Origin: Galbitalea sp036271875
GTDB lineage: Bacteria > Actinomycetota > Actinomycetes > Actinomycetales > Microbacteriaceae
DNA: 64,000 nucleotides
Direction: 5' to 3'
Assembly: GCA_036271875.1 (NCBI GenBank)
Contig: DATAZU010000017.1
Coordinates: 1 to 64,000, forward strand
The notes beneath the pieces are model-generated. The model saw only the letters and a program-made list of their open reading frames with translations, did no database searches and was not told the origin of the DNA. This document shows, one piece after another, positions 42,525 through 50,598 of this stretch. Both the position numbers and the translations under genes were made by a program. Position 1 is the stretch's first letter, and each line of letters opens with the position of its first letter.

Positions 42525-44182
42525 CCTGTCAGGGTTCCCCCTTGGAAATGCTGAGTACATGCCGTACCGGCGCAGGTCTGGTTCGCGGTTGGCCAGCCCA
42601 GCTTTCCCCCGTTGCCACCGGCAGCGGAGTATGCCTTTTTGATTGCACCAGAGACGGCAAACGTGCCGGCAGCACTCAGATAAAGGGTCCCCCCGACGAA
42701 CTGCTGCCCACCACCATTGCCATGCGCAGCATTGGTCACGATCACCTGCTCACCCGTCGGATGACCCAACGCACCCGTCAACCCACCCGCGGCCGCATAC
42801 GCCGCGACATACCCGCCAAGCAACGACTCCGCCGCCGTTGACGACCACGAAACAATCTCACCACCCTGGAACGACTGGGTACACGACGCACCGACGCACG
42901 CGCGGTCGCCGGTCGGCCACCCGAGCGTGCCAAGGTTGCTTCCCTCGCGGGTGTATTCCGCCTTGATCGCGGCGGTCACCGCGAACGCCCCGGCCGTACT
43001 GGTATAAATCGTTCCGCCGGCGAACTGCTGCCCACCACCGTTGCCATGCGCGGCATTGGTCACGGTCACCGAGTCTCCGGTGGGCATCCCCAGTGCTCCG
43101 GTCGGGCCGCCGGCGGCAATGTATGGCGCATAGATTGCCCCGTCAACGGCATAGGCGCCGGTGCTCGTCGACCAGTAGATTGCCCCGTTCGCATAGGTCT
43201 GCGTGCACGATGTAGAAGTCAGGCCGCACGCGGAGTCCCCGACTGCCGCGCCGAGCGGACCGGTCGCGCCACCGTCCGATGCATACTCCGAGTTGATCGC
43301 GTCTCCACCGGCACCGAGGAGCGGCGAACCGAACCAATCACTCCAGTAGACCCAGAAGTTGCGGTTGCCGTATGAGGAGCAGCCGTCCCCCGTACCGCCC
43401 AGATTTGCCAGCGCCGCGGCATTCGGCGTGTACGGGGTGTAGATGTACAGGCCCCTGGTCGCCTGGTCCGCTATGCGTACGCTCACGGCGCCGCAACTGG
43501 CGTTAGGGCTGTACCGAATAGCCGATACCTGCCCAACGGGGTCGATGGACGAGTTGGGCGCGTTGATCCGATACTCCTGGAACTGCCACGCCGCGTCATA
43601 GATCTGGCGAAAGAATCCGAGACTCGACGAGCTGCACGGCGCCGTGTCGGGGCAGGCGTAACCCATTGCCGCCCGGAGCGCGCCCGAACTGGGATTCTGC
43701 TTGGTGACGAGGCCCTGTTCCTTCTGCAGTGTGACCAAAAGGGCCTTGGCGCTGATGCCGCAGATCTGCTCGATCTTGTAGAGGATCGCGGCGGTCGTCT
43801 CGCTGGCGACCGCGGTGTAGCCACCCGGGCACTCCGCGTTGCTGGTTTCTGCTGTCGATGCTGACTTGATTACGTTGATGCAGTTGTTCGTCGGGCACTC
43901 CGCATTCAGGAAGGTCTGAATCTGAGCCTGCGTCATCGCGTCCTTTTGGAAGAAGAGGTAGTCGCTGATGATGTCGCCGCGCTCGAAGCTCGATCCGCTG
44001 AGGGCGCTCGTTGAGGTTGTCGCAACGACACCCTCATCGGCCGAGGCCGTCAGCGCTGTCACCGAGCCGCCGGACGTGGATGCCCCACCCCCGGCGATCG
44101 AGATCGCAAGCAATCCCGCCGTCCCCAAAACGGCAACGATCCCAACTAGACGCCGGGTCGCTCCCAGCAGCCGTCCGGCCAT
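42521..44182 (-). CDS. Secreted LGFP-repeat protein with lysozyme-like N-terminal domain
   Basis: The 553-residue protein has a signal peptide or anchor (about residues 10-35), a cysteine-containing helical domain (75-250: LYKIEQICGISAKALLVTLQ..., lysozyme/SLT-like with a Glu in QKEQGLV) and five LGFP repeats (about 300-553), each with LG.P.G and a Q-F-GG turn (for example GALGMPTGD, GTLGWPTGD, GALGHPTGE, GKLGWPTAN). LGFP repeats bind cell-wall glycan. The fifth repeat stops after FQGGTLTG and lacks its second half. AGGGGG precedes the ATG. Stop overlaps the acyltransferase start. Confidence 0.83.
   Translation of the reverse strand: MAGRLLGATRRLVGIVAVLGTAGLLAISIAGGGASTSGGSVTALTASADEGVVATTSTSALSGSSFERGDIISDYLFFQKDAMTQAQIQTFLNAECPTNNCINVIKSASTAETSNAECPGGYTAVASETTAAILYKIEQICGISAKALLVTLQKEQGLVTKQNPSSGALRAAMGYACPDTAPCSSSSLGFFRQIYDAAWQFQEYRINAPNSSIDPVGQVSAIRYSPNASCGAVSVRIADQATRGLYIYTPYTPNAAALANLGGTGDGCSSYGNRNFWVYWSDWFGSPLLGAGGDAINSEYASDGGATGPLGAAVGDSACGLTSTSCTQTYANGAIYWSTSTGAYAVDGAIYAPYIAAGGPTGALGMPTGDSVTVTNAAHGNGGGQQFAGGTIYTSTAGAFAVTAAIKAEYTREGSNLGTLGWPTGDRACVGASCTQSFQGGEIVSWSSTAAESLLGGYVAAYAAAGGLTGALGHPTGEQVIVTNAAHGNGGGQQFVGGTLYLSAAGTFAVSGAIKKAYSAAGGNGGKLGWPTANQTCAGTACTQHFQGGTLTG
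42690..43080. repeat. Near-identical DNA within LGFP repeats 2 and 4
   Basis: About 45 bases at 42700-42745 and 43023-43068 are almost identical (encoding NAAHGNGGGQQF), pointing to recent duplication of a two-repeat unit of about 320 bases. Confidence 0.6.
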
Positions 44183-44325
44183 AGGTGTACCCCCTGCACG
44201 TTGCCTCTCGATCACAACACACGAACCATCGAGGGTCAAGCCGACTCGACGGTGACAACGGATTTGATGCGGGATGCCGCCGGTCCTGGATCCGTCGGTT
44301 CGGCTGACGGCATCGCGCCCGGCTC

Positions 44326-45318
44326 CTAGGTTGGGAACGACACCGATTGTCCGGTCGCCGCCGACGCGATCACTCCCTCGACGACGACGAGGGTTCGCAG
44401 GCCCTCCTCCATCGTCACAACGTCGGTCGGTTTTCCGAGCACAGCATCGCGGAAGGCGATGTGCTCGACCAGCAATGGCTCGCGCTTGGCAAAGGCGAAG
44501 CGGGTAACGTCACCCTCACTCACGCCGCGAAAGGCCGTGACCGATTCCCACTCGAGTGGAAACGTGCCGTTCGCGTAGAAGGTCAGGTCGCCCGTCGAGG
44601 TATCCGCAACGAACGTGCCCGTTTCACCCGTGACAATCGTCAGGCGTTCCTTCATCGGGCTCAGCCAATTGACGACGTGGTTCACGATGATGCCGTTGCG
44701 AAGGCGACCACTCGCGATGATCATGTCTTCGTGCGGCCTGCCGCTCTTGAGCGCCGTCTGCCCGTACACGCTCGCGTATTCGCTCTGCGCGACCCAGGCC
44801 GTGAGGTCGATGTCGTGCGAGCCGAGGTCCTTGGCGACGCCGACATCCGCGATGCGGGCCGGAAACGGTCCCTGCCTGCGCGTGGCGATCTGGTAGACCT
44901 CGCCGAGGTCGCCCGCTTCCAGCCTTCGGCGCAGTTCCTGAAGTGCCGGATTGAATCTCTCGATGTGACCAACGGCCCCGACCAGCCCCTTGGCGGCGAA
45001 CGCCTCCACCATCGTCTTGCCTGCCTCCACCGTGTGCGCGATGGGCTTCTCGACGAGCGTGTGGACTCCGGCGTCACTGAGCGCGAGGGCGGCTTCGAGA
45101 TGGAACTGCGTTGGAACAGCAACGACAGCGATGTCGATGCCCTGTGCGATGAGCGCGTCGACGTTCGGCAGCACTTCCAGGTTGCCGGCGACGCCCCACG
45201 GGTCCCCACCGGGATCGGCGATCGCGACGAGCTCAACGCCGTCGATCTCGCGCAGGACTCGCGCGTGATGCCTGCCCATCGCGCCAATGCCGAGAAGGCC
45301 CGCCCTCAGCTCTGCCAC
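44326..45318 (-). CDS. Gfo/Idh/MocA oxidoreductase, WlbA/WbpB-like
   Basis: The 330-residue NAD-dependent enzyme has the Rossmann start AGLLGIGAMGRHHARVL, the family EKP motif at Glu90-Lys91-Pro92, VGHIERFNP (117-124) and DLGSHDIDL with Asp164, His168 and Asp169. HIERFNP and DLGSHDID are typical of WlbA/WbpB, which oxidises C3 of UDP-GlcNAc-uronate. It starts with GTG overlapping the aminotransferase stop by one base; dehydrogenase, aminotransferase and acetyltransferase form an operon matching the Wlb/Wbp route. Confidence 0.83.
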   Translation of the reverse strand: MAELRAGLLGIGAMGRHHARVLREIDGVELVAIADPGGDPWGVAGNLEVLPNVDALIAQGIDIAVVAVPTQFHLEAALALSDAGVHTLVEKPIAHTVEAGKTMVEAFAAKGLVGAVGHIERFNPALQELRRRLEAGDLGEVYQIATRRQGPFPARIADVGVAKDLGSHDIDLTAWVAQSEYASVYGQTALKSGRPHEDMIIASGRLRNGIIVNHVVNWLSPMKERLTIVTGETGTFVADTSTGDLTFYANGTFPLEWESVTAFRGVSEGDVTRFAFAKREPLLVEHIAFRDAVLGKPTDVVTMEEGLRTLVVVEGVIASAATGQSVSFPT

Positions 45319-46418
45319 TACGAACCTGCCCCCGCCAGCGCGTTGACCGCCGTGACGATTCGCTCAAGATCCGAATCACTCAGGGATGGATGAACCGGGA
45401 TCGATAGCGCTTCAGCGGCGGCACGTTCGGTCTCGGGAAGTTCTAGATCGACCGCGAATCGCTTGAGGGACGCGAGACGGTGGTTGGGAACCGGGTAGTA
45501 CACGCCCGAACCGATCGAATACTCCTCGCGCAGGGCCTTCGCGAATCCGTCCCTGTCTTCGGCGATCCGGATCGTGTACTGGTGATACACGTGCACCGCC
45601 CATGGCGCGACCGGGGGTGTAACCACGGACTTCAGGTTGGCATCGAAGTATGCGGCATTTGCCTGCCGAGTCTTCGTCCATTCGCCAACCCGAGTCAACT
45701 GAACCCGGCCGATGGCGGCGTGGAGTTCGGTCATCCGCATGTTGAATCCAATGACCTCGTTCTGGTACTGCGCCTCCATGCCCTGGTTTCGGTACAACTT
45801 CACGCCGCGAACGATCTCCGGAGTGGCGCAGGCGACCATGCCGCCCTCGCCCGAGGTCATGTTCTTGGTCGGATAGAGGCTGAACATCGCGAAAGCGCCG
45901 AAGCTGCCAACCGGCACACCGTCGACCGACGCGCCATGCGCCTGCGCGGCATCCTCATAGAGATCGATGCCGTGCTCACGAGCGATAGCCAGCAGTTCCG
46001 TCAGTCGGCCCGGCTGACCATAGAGATGCACGGGCATGATGCCGCGCGTGCGTGGAGTGATCGCGGCCGTGACTGCAGCAGGATCAAGCCCGAAGTAGTC
46101 CGGCTCGATGTCGACGAACACCGGCGTTGCGCCAGTGAGGGCAACGGAATTGGCCGTGGCGGCGAAGGTGAACGACGGCACAATGACTTCGTCTCCCGGG
46201 CCGACCCCCGCCGCGAGAAGCCCTAGTTGCAGGCCGGACGTTCCGGAATTGACGGCAACGCAACTGCGCCCACCAACCAGGAAATCGCCGAACTCCTGCT
46301 CAAACGCCGCGACCTCAGCTCCCTGCGCGAGCATCCCGGAGCGGAGCACACGGTCGACCGCTGCTGCCTCTGCGTCGCCGATGAGCGGCTTCGCCGCCGG
46401 AATAAATTCGTCGGTCAT
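45318..46418 (-). CDS. DegT/DnrJ/EryC1/StrS PLP aminotransferase, WlbC/WbpE-like
   Basis: The 366-residue enzyme shows the sugar aminotransferase fold: VNSGTSGLQLGL, EDAAQAHGAS (Asp binding the pyridine N) and the PLP lysine at Lys185 (SLYPTKNMTSGEGG). WlbC/WbpE aminates the 3-keto uronate using glutamate. ATG at 46418 overlaps the acetyltransferase stop (ATGA) and its own stop overlaps the oxidoreductase start, so all three are co-translated. Confidence 0.87.
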   Translation of the reverse strand: MTDEFIPAAKPLIGDAEAAAVDRVLRSGMLAQGAEVAAFEQEFGDFLVGGRSCVAVNSGTSGLQLGLLAAGVGPGDEVIVPSFTFAATANSVALTGATPVFVDIEPDYFGLDPAAVTAAITPRTRGIMPVHLYGQPGRLTELLAIAREHGIDLYEDAAQAHGASVDGVPVGSFGAFAMFSLYPTKNMTSGEGGMVACATPEIVRGVKLYRNQGMEAQYQNEVIGFNMRMTELHAAIGRVQLTRVGEWTKTRQANAAYFDANLKSVVTPPVAPWAVHVYHQYTIRIAEDRDGFAKALREEYSIGSGVYYPVPNHRLASLKRFAVDLELPETERAAAEALSIPVHPSLSDSDLERIVTAVNALAGAGS

Positions 46419-47044
46419 GCGCCGGCGTCCTCTCTGAGAATCCCGTCGGATTCGATGTATCGCGCGCTGGTCTGCGGGCAAAGCCAGACATCACCCTCGA
46501 GTATGAGGCGCACCCCGGCCTTGCCAACCCAGCCAATCTGTCGCGCGGGCACGCCCGCCACCAGAGCAAAGTCGGGTACGTCCTTTACCACAACGGCGCC
46601 GGCTGCCACGGTGGCCCAGGCGCCGATCGTAACGGGTGCGACGCACACGGCACGAGCGCCGATCGCCGCTCCGGTGCGAATCGTTACTCCAACGGGCTCC
46701 CAGTCGTGTGCGCTCTTTTGTGACCCGTCCGGATTGATCGCGCGCGGATAGGTATCGTTTGTGAGGACCACGGCGGGACCGATGAAGACACCGTTGCCGA
46801 GAACGGCCGGTTCGTAGACGAGCGCGTAGTTCTGCACCTTGCAGTTGTCACCCAGTGCAACACCCGTACCGATGTATGCGCCGCGGCCGACGATGCAGTT
46901 CTTGCCGAGCGTGGCGTCCTCGCGAACCTGGGCGAGGTGCCAGACCGAGCTTCCGGATCCGATCCGGGCGGATTCCGCTACGTCAGCGGACGGCACGATG
47001 CGCACGTCACTGGGGTGGGTCACGAACGGAACTCCTGCACTCAT
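46415..47044 (-). CDS. Left-handed beta-helix acetyltransferase, WlbB/WbpD-like
   Basis: The 209-residue protein consists mainly of hexapeptide repeats (from about residue 15 to 170: DVAESARIGSGSSVWHLAQV, ATLGKNCIVGRGAYIGTGVALGDNCKVQNYALV and a loop EPVGVTIRTGAAIGARAV), ending in VAAGAVVVKDVPDFALVAGVPAR. This is the WlbB/WbpD pattern, which N-acetylates the 3-amino group using acetyl-CoA. It starts the three-gene operon. A short inverted repeat lies three bases upstream of its ATG. Confidence 0.85.
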   Translation of the reverse strand: MSAGVPFVTHPSDVRIVPSADVAESARIGSGSSVWHLAQVREDATLGKNCIVGRGAYIGTGVALGDNCKVQNYALVYEPAVLGNGVFIGPAVVLTNDTYPRAINPDGSQKSAHDWEPVGVTIRTGAAIGARAVCVAPVTIGAWATVAAGAVVVKDVPDFALVAGVPARQIGWVGKAGVRLILEGDVWLCPQTSARYIESDGILREDAGA

Positions 47045-47046
47045 GC

Positions 47047-47062
47047 GCGACGTGAGCGTCGC
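47047..47062. promoter_or_regulatory. Inverted repeat GCGACG-TGAG-CGTCGC at the acetyltransferase start
   Basis: Perfect six-base arms with a four-base centre lie two bases before the ATG at 47044, in the 55-base divergent region to the glycosyltransferase at 47099. It could be an operator or an mRNA hairpin occluding the ribosome site. Confidence 0.35.
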
Positions 47063-47098
47063 AGAACTATGGATGGGCGTTCTGCAAGAATAGCGGCT

Positions 47099-47806
47099 AT
47101 GACTGAAACCTCGCCGGAGGCGCAGCCCGCCGCAGGTCGGGATACCGACTCATGGGTCGTAATCCCCCTGTTCAATGAGGCGACCGTTATCGCGGCTGTA
47201 ATCGAGGATGTTCGGAAGTCGTTCGCCCACGTGGTCTGCGTCGATGACGGCAGTTCTGATGGATCCGGCGATGTGGCCAGACGCGCGGGAGCGCGGGTTC
47301 TGACTCACCCATTCAATCTTGGACAGGGAGCGGCGCTCCAGACCGGGATCGCATACGCCCGCGAACAACCGGGCGCGAAGTACATTCTGACGTTCGATGC
47401 CGATGGTCAGCACCGGGTTGTTGACGGCGTCGCGATGGTGGCCGCGGCTCGGGCCCAGGACGTTGCCATCGTCTTCGGTTCACGATTTCTCGATGACCGC
47501 ACGAATCCCGGCTGGGCGAAGAAATTCGTCCTCAAGACGGCCGTGTGGGTGACGAACCGGACCACCCATCTCAAGTTGACCGATGCACACAATGGCCTGC
47601 GCGTTATTCGCATCGATGCGGCCGGCCAGGTCAACCTCCTGCAGGAGCGGATGGCCCACGGCACCGAGATCGTGTTGCAGCTGGGCCGCACCCATCTGCC
47701 CTGGATCGAGTTTCCCGTTGAGGTTCTCTACACCGACTATTCGAAGGCGAAGGGTCAGTCGCTGCTCAATTCGATCAACATTCTGGTTGACCTGGTGGTG
47801 AACTAA
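47099..47806 (+). CDS. Glycosyltransferase family 2 (polyprenyl-phosphate sugar synthase-like)
   Basis: The 235-residue protein is a single GT2 domain: WVVIPLFNEATVI, VVCVDDGSSDGSGDVA and the DxD FDADGQHR (about residue 100), LGQGAALQTGIAYA. It resembles enzymes making polyprenyl-phosphate sugars (dolichyl-phosphate mannose synthase class), without a membrane domain of its own. The next gene, a DUF2304 membrane protein, follows by four bases and is the usual partner of such soluble GT2 proteins. An AAGAAT seven bases before the ATG may be a leaderless -10. Confidence 0.85.
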   Translation: MTETSPEAQPAAGRDTDSWVVIPLFNEATVIAAVIEDVRKSFAHVVCVDDGSSDGSGDVARRAGARVLTHPFNLGQGAALQTGIAYAREQPGAKYILTFDADGQHRVVDGVAMVAAARAQDVAIVFGSRFLDDRTNPGWAKKFVLKTAVWVTNRTTHLKLTDAHNGLRVIRIDAAGQVNLLQERMAHGTEIVLQLGRTHLPWIEFPVEVLYTDYSKAKGQSLLNSINILVDLVVN

Positions 47807-47810
47807 GGTC

Positions 47811-48200
47811 ATGCCAACCATGTGGATTCAGATCATCCTTATCGTTGCCCTGATCGGCGTGGCGTTCTATCTGCTGCGGGCACGGGAGAGCGCACGTCAC
47901 CTGGCAATCAGGCGAGCGGTCGTGTTGCTCGCACTTATTGTCGGGATCGTTGTCATCATCGCGCCCGGACTGCTCTCATTCGCGGCCCACCTGCTTGGAA
48001 TCGGTCGAGGGACCGACCTGCTGCTCTATGCCTTCATCGTTGTTGCACTCTTCTACGTCGTTACCGATTACAAACGATCGCTGCAGCAAAGTCGGGCTAC
48101 AACGCAACTGGCGCGCGAACTGACCCTGGCCGAGGCGCGCCTGCAGGACGAGATCACCGCAGCCCGCGCGGACGCGGGTCAGCGCCGTCCCCCGAAGTAA
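47811..48200 (+). CDS. DUF2304 family membrane protein
   Basis: The 129-residue protein has three hydrophobic helices (about residues 3-20, 32-52 and 62-80) and a basic coiled-coil-like C-terminus (QQSRATTQLARELTLAEARLQDEI). DUF2304 proteins accompany GT2 genes in surface-polysaccharide loci and probably anchor them to the membrane. It is four bases after the GT2 gene and seven bases before a GT4 gene. Confidence 0.85.
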   Translation: MPTMWIQIILIVALIGVAFYLLRARESARHLAIRRAVVLLALIVGIVVIIAPGLLSFAAHLLGIGRGTDLLLYAFIVVALFYVVTDYKRSLQQSRATTQLARELTLAEARLQDEITAARADAGQRRPPK

Positions 48201-48207
48201 GCCGTTC

Positions 48208-49362
48208 GTGCCAGAACATCTCAGGGCGACCATTGCCACGCGCGTCTACTCGCCGGAAGGAAGCGCTGCCGCCTACCGGCTCACCGCCCTGAATCGCGCG
48301 TTTGAGCGCGCGGGATACGAGACGACCGTGCTCACGACGCGAGTGCCGGGTCAGACGACGAGGACGCCGGGCGTGCGTCGCTGGCCGGTGCTGCGTGACC
48401 GCACGGGAGCCGTTCGCGGCTACCTCCAGTACGCGAGCTTCGACATCCCCCTGTTCTTCCGACTGCTCTTCGGCCCTCGAGCCGACGTAGTGGTGGTGGA
48501 GCCCCCACCGACCACCGGGATCGTTTCCCGGCTGGCCTGCTGGTTTCGTCGTACCCCGTACGTGTACTTTTCTGCCGATGTCGCTACCAGCGCGGTGGTC
48601 GGCATGAAAACCAATCCCGCGGTGGTCCGGGTCGTTCGGGCCATGGAACGAAGTGCGCTTCGCGGTGCGCGGCTCATCCTCGCGGTCTCACCGGCGGTAC
48701 GTCAGGAAATCATCGATCTCGGCGCCAACCCGGCGCACATCGAGATGATCGGCACCGGAATAGACACGACGAGCTTTTCGCCGGGGACGACCACTGACGT
48801 GGATCGCGGGCATCCGTTCCTCATCTATGCCGGGATGATGTCGGAATTTCAGGGCGCTCGCATCTTCATCGAGGCGTTCGCAAAAATCGCCGACGCGCAC
48901 CCCAGCGCGCGGCTGGAGATGTTCGGCGGCGGCGTCGAGCTGGGCGAACTAACCAAGCTTGCCGCTCGGCTTGCCCCGGACCAGATCCGTTTCCATGGCT
49001 CGGTCGAGGCGAAGGCCCTGGTGCCGTGGCTGCGCGCCGCAAATGCTGGCCTGGCGTCGATTCGCCCGGACCGCGGTTACCTGTTCGCCTTTCCGACCAA
49101 GGCTCTCGCCAGCACGGCGTCCGGTAGTCCCGTTCTCTATGCTGGCGCGGGACCGCTTCGCGAGATTGTCGCGGACAATGACCTCGGCTGGTCGGTCGAC
49201 TGGGAGATCGATGCGGTCGCCGCGGCCATGGACCAGGCGCTGGATGCAAAGCCCAGCGCGTCGTCACGGGATCGCCTGGCAAAATGGACCGCAGAGAACT
49301 ACTCCCTCGACGCGGTGGCCACCAGGGGCGTGACCGCAATTGCTCGCGCAATCGGCGTCTGA
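48208..49362 (+). CDS. Glycosyltransferase family 4
   Basis: The 384-residue GT-B protein shows the N-terminal acceptor domain (VYSPEGSAAAYRLTALNRAFERAGYETTVLTT) and a GT4 C-terminal domain (FLIYAGMMSEFQGARIFIEAFA, then the donor region FAFPTKALASTASGSPVLYAG with the conserved acidic/FPxK type motif). It resembles WcaI/WbuB-type enzymes that transfer N-acetyl sugars or fucosamine. It starts with GTG at 48208, seven bases after the DUF2304 stop. Substrate unknown. Confidence 0.85.
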   Translation: MPEHLRATIATRVYSPEGSAAAYRLTALNRAFERAGYETTVLTTRVPGQTTRTPGVRRWPVLRDRTGAVRGYLQYASFDIPLFFRLLFGPRADVVVVEPPPTTGIVSRLACWFRRTPYVYFSADVATSAVVGMKTNPAVVRVVRAMERSALRGARLILAVSPAVRQEIIDLGANPAHIEMIGTGIDTTSFSPGTTTDVDRGHPFLIYAGMMSEFQGARIFIEAFAKIADAHPSARLEMFGGGVELGELTKLAARLAPDQIRFHGSVEAKALVPWLRAANAGLASIRPDRGYLFAFPTKALASTASGSPVLYAGAGPLREIVADNDLGWSVDWEIDAVAAAMDQALDAKPSASSRDRLAKWTAENYSLDAVATRGVTAIARAIGV

Positions 49363-49379
49363 TAACCGGCGGGACCGGT

Positions 49380-50453
49380 CTAGCCGCGCCTATCCGTGTT
49401 CCAGGTCAGGAGGGCATCGACCACTCGCACCGCCGCGTGCCCGTCGCCATAGGGCTGGGCATCCGTTGCGGGAGGCGTCGGTCTCTGGACCACGGATGCG
49501 AGTGAGGCGAGATCGCTGTCGACGAGAACGTTCCAACCGAGCTGGACCGTCTCGGTCCACTCGGTCTCGCTGCGGATGGTCGTGCACGGGACGCGCAACA
49601 GGAACGCTTCCTTTTGAAGCCCCCCCGAGTCGGTGATGACTCCGGCACTTCCCCGGACCGCCCCGACAAGGGCGGGGTAGGGAAGAGGATCGATCGGCCG
49701 AATGTGGCCCTGACCCAGGTCAATGCCGAACCCGGCCGCGAGGCTCGCGAGCCGCGGATGCACCAGAAGCAGCACGGGGCGATCCAGGTTCGCCAGCTGC
49801 TCGATGATTCGCGCGAGCCGCTCGGCAGAGTCGGTGTTGTCCGGGCGATGGATGGTACTGACGTAGTACTCGCCGGGCCGTACTCCGTCCGGAAGGGCTC
49901 CCGGCTGCTCGGCAATCGCATCGCGTGTCTCGAACAGGACGTCGGTCATTACGTCCCCGACCAGGATGCTGCGATCGCTCAGGCCCTCGACGCCGAGACG
50001 CTCAAGGGCGGCCAGCGTCGGCGCAAGGCAGAGGTCTGCCGAGTGATCGGTGAGAACCCGGTTGTGCTCCTCGGGCATGCGTCGGTTGAAAGACCTGAGC
50101 CCAGCTTCGAGGTGAGCGAGCGGCAGATGAAGCTTCGTTGCCGCGACGGCGGCGGCGAGCGTGGAATTGGTGTCGCCGTACGCCAGGACCCAGTCGGGAT
50201 CGTAGGTCTCGAACACTGGTTCAAGGGCGCCGATCATTGCACCCGTCTGCGCACCGTGCTTCCCGGAACCAACTCCCAGGTTCACGTTGGGCTGCGGGAT
50301 TCCGAGATCGCGAAAGAAAACCTCGGACATGAGTTCGTCGTAGTGCTGACCCGTGTGAACCACGATGTGCTCCGCACGGTCGTGCATTGCCTTGGCGATC
50401 GGCGCCAGTTTGACGAACTGCGGGCGGGCGCCGACGACGCTCAGGATTCGCAT
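49380..50453 (-). CDS. UDP-N-acetylglucosamine 2-epimerase (WecB/WbpI-like)
   Basis: The 357-residue enzyme inverts C2 of UDP-GlcNAc or of UDP-2,3-diacetamido-glucuronate. Visible family motifs are SVVGARPQFVKLAP, VHTGQHYDELMSEVFFRDL, ADLCLAPT and the substrate-binding DSGGLQKEAFLL followed by TEWTETV. The sequence alone does not separate WecB from WbpI; the WbpB/D/E genes nearby favour WbpI. It converges with the GT4 gene. ATG at 50453 has TAGGGT six bases upstream. Confidence 0.87.
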   Translation of the reverse strand: MRILSVVGARPQFVKLAPIAKAMHDRAEHIVVHTGQHYDELMSEVFFRDLGIPQPNVNLGVGSGKHGAQTGAMIGALEPVFETYDPDWVLAYGDTNSTLAAAVAATKLHLPLAHLEAGLRSFNRRMPEEHNRVLTDHSADLCLAPTLAALERLGVEGLSDRSILVGDVMTDVLFETRDAIAEQPGALPDGVRPGEYYVSTIHRPDNTDSAERLARIIEQLANLDRPVLLLVHPRLASLAAGFGIDLGQGHIRPIDPLPYPALVGAVRGSAGVITDSGGLQKEAFLLRVPCTTIRSETEWTETVQLGWNVLVDSDLASLASVVQRPTPPATDAQPYGDGHAAVRVVDALLTWNTDRRG

Positions 50454-50459
50454 GCGCCA

Positions 50460-50465
50460 ACCCTA
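50460..50465 (-). promoter_or_regulatory. -10 element (TAGGGT) of a probable leaderless promoter
   Basis: On the minus strand TAGGGT ends six bases before the epimerase ATG at 50453. Confidence 0.5.
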
Positions 50466-50548
50466 GCAACGGGCAAATCCCCGAGCGGCCCGTGCGCTGA
50501 AGCTGCGGAGCCCCGGTGGCTCGCGATCAGTCCAACGGCGCCTCCGGC

Positions 50549-50554
50549 TAGACT
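50549..50554 (+). promoter_or_regulatory. -10 element (TAGACT) for the ABC transporter gene
   Basis: TAGACT lies 45 bases before the ATG at 50599, which has its own GGAG site nine bases upstream, so this gene would carry a leader of about 37 bases. No clear -35 was seen. Confidence 0.35.
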
Positions 50555-50598
50555 GCCATCCTGACCTGACTCGACAGCAGAATACGGAGATCGCAAGA

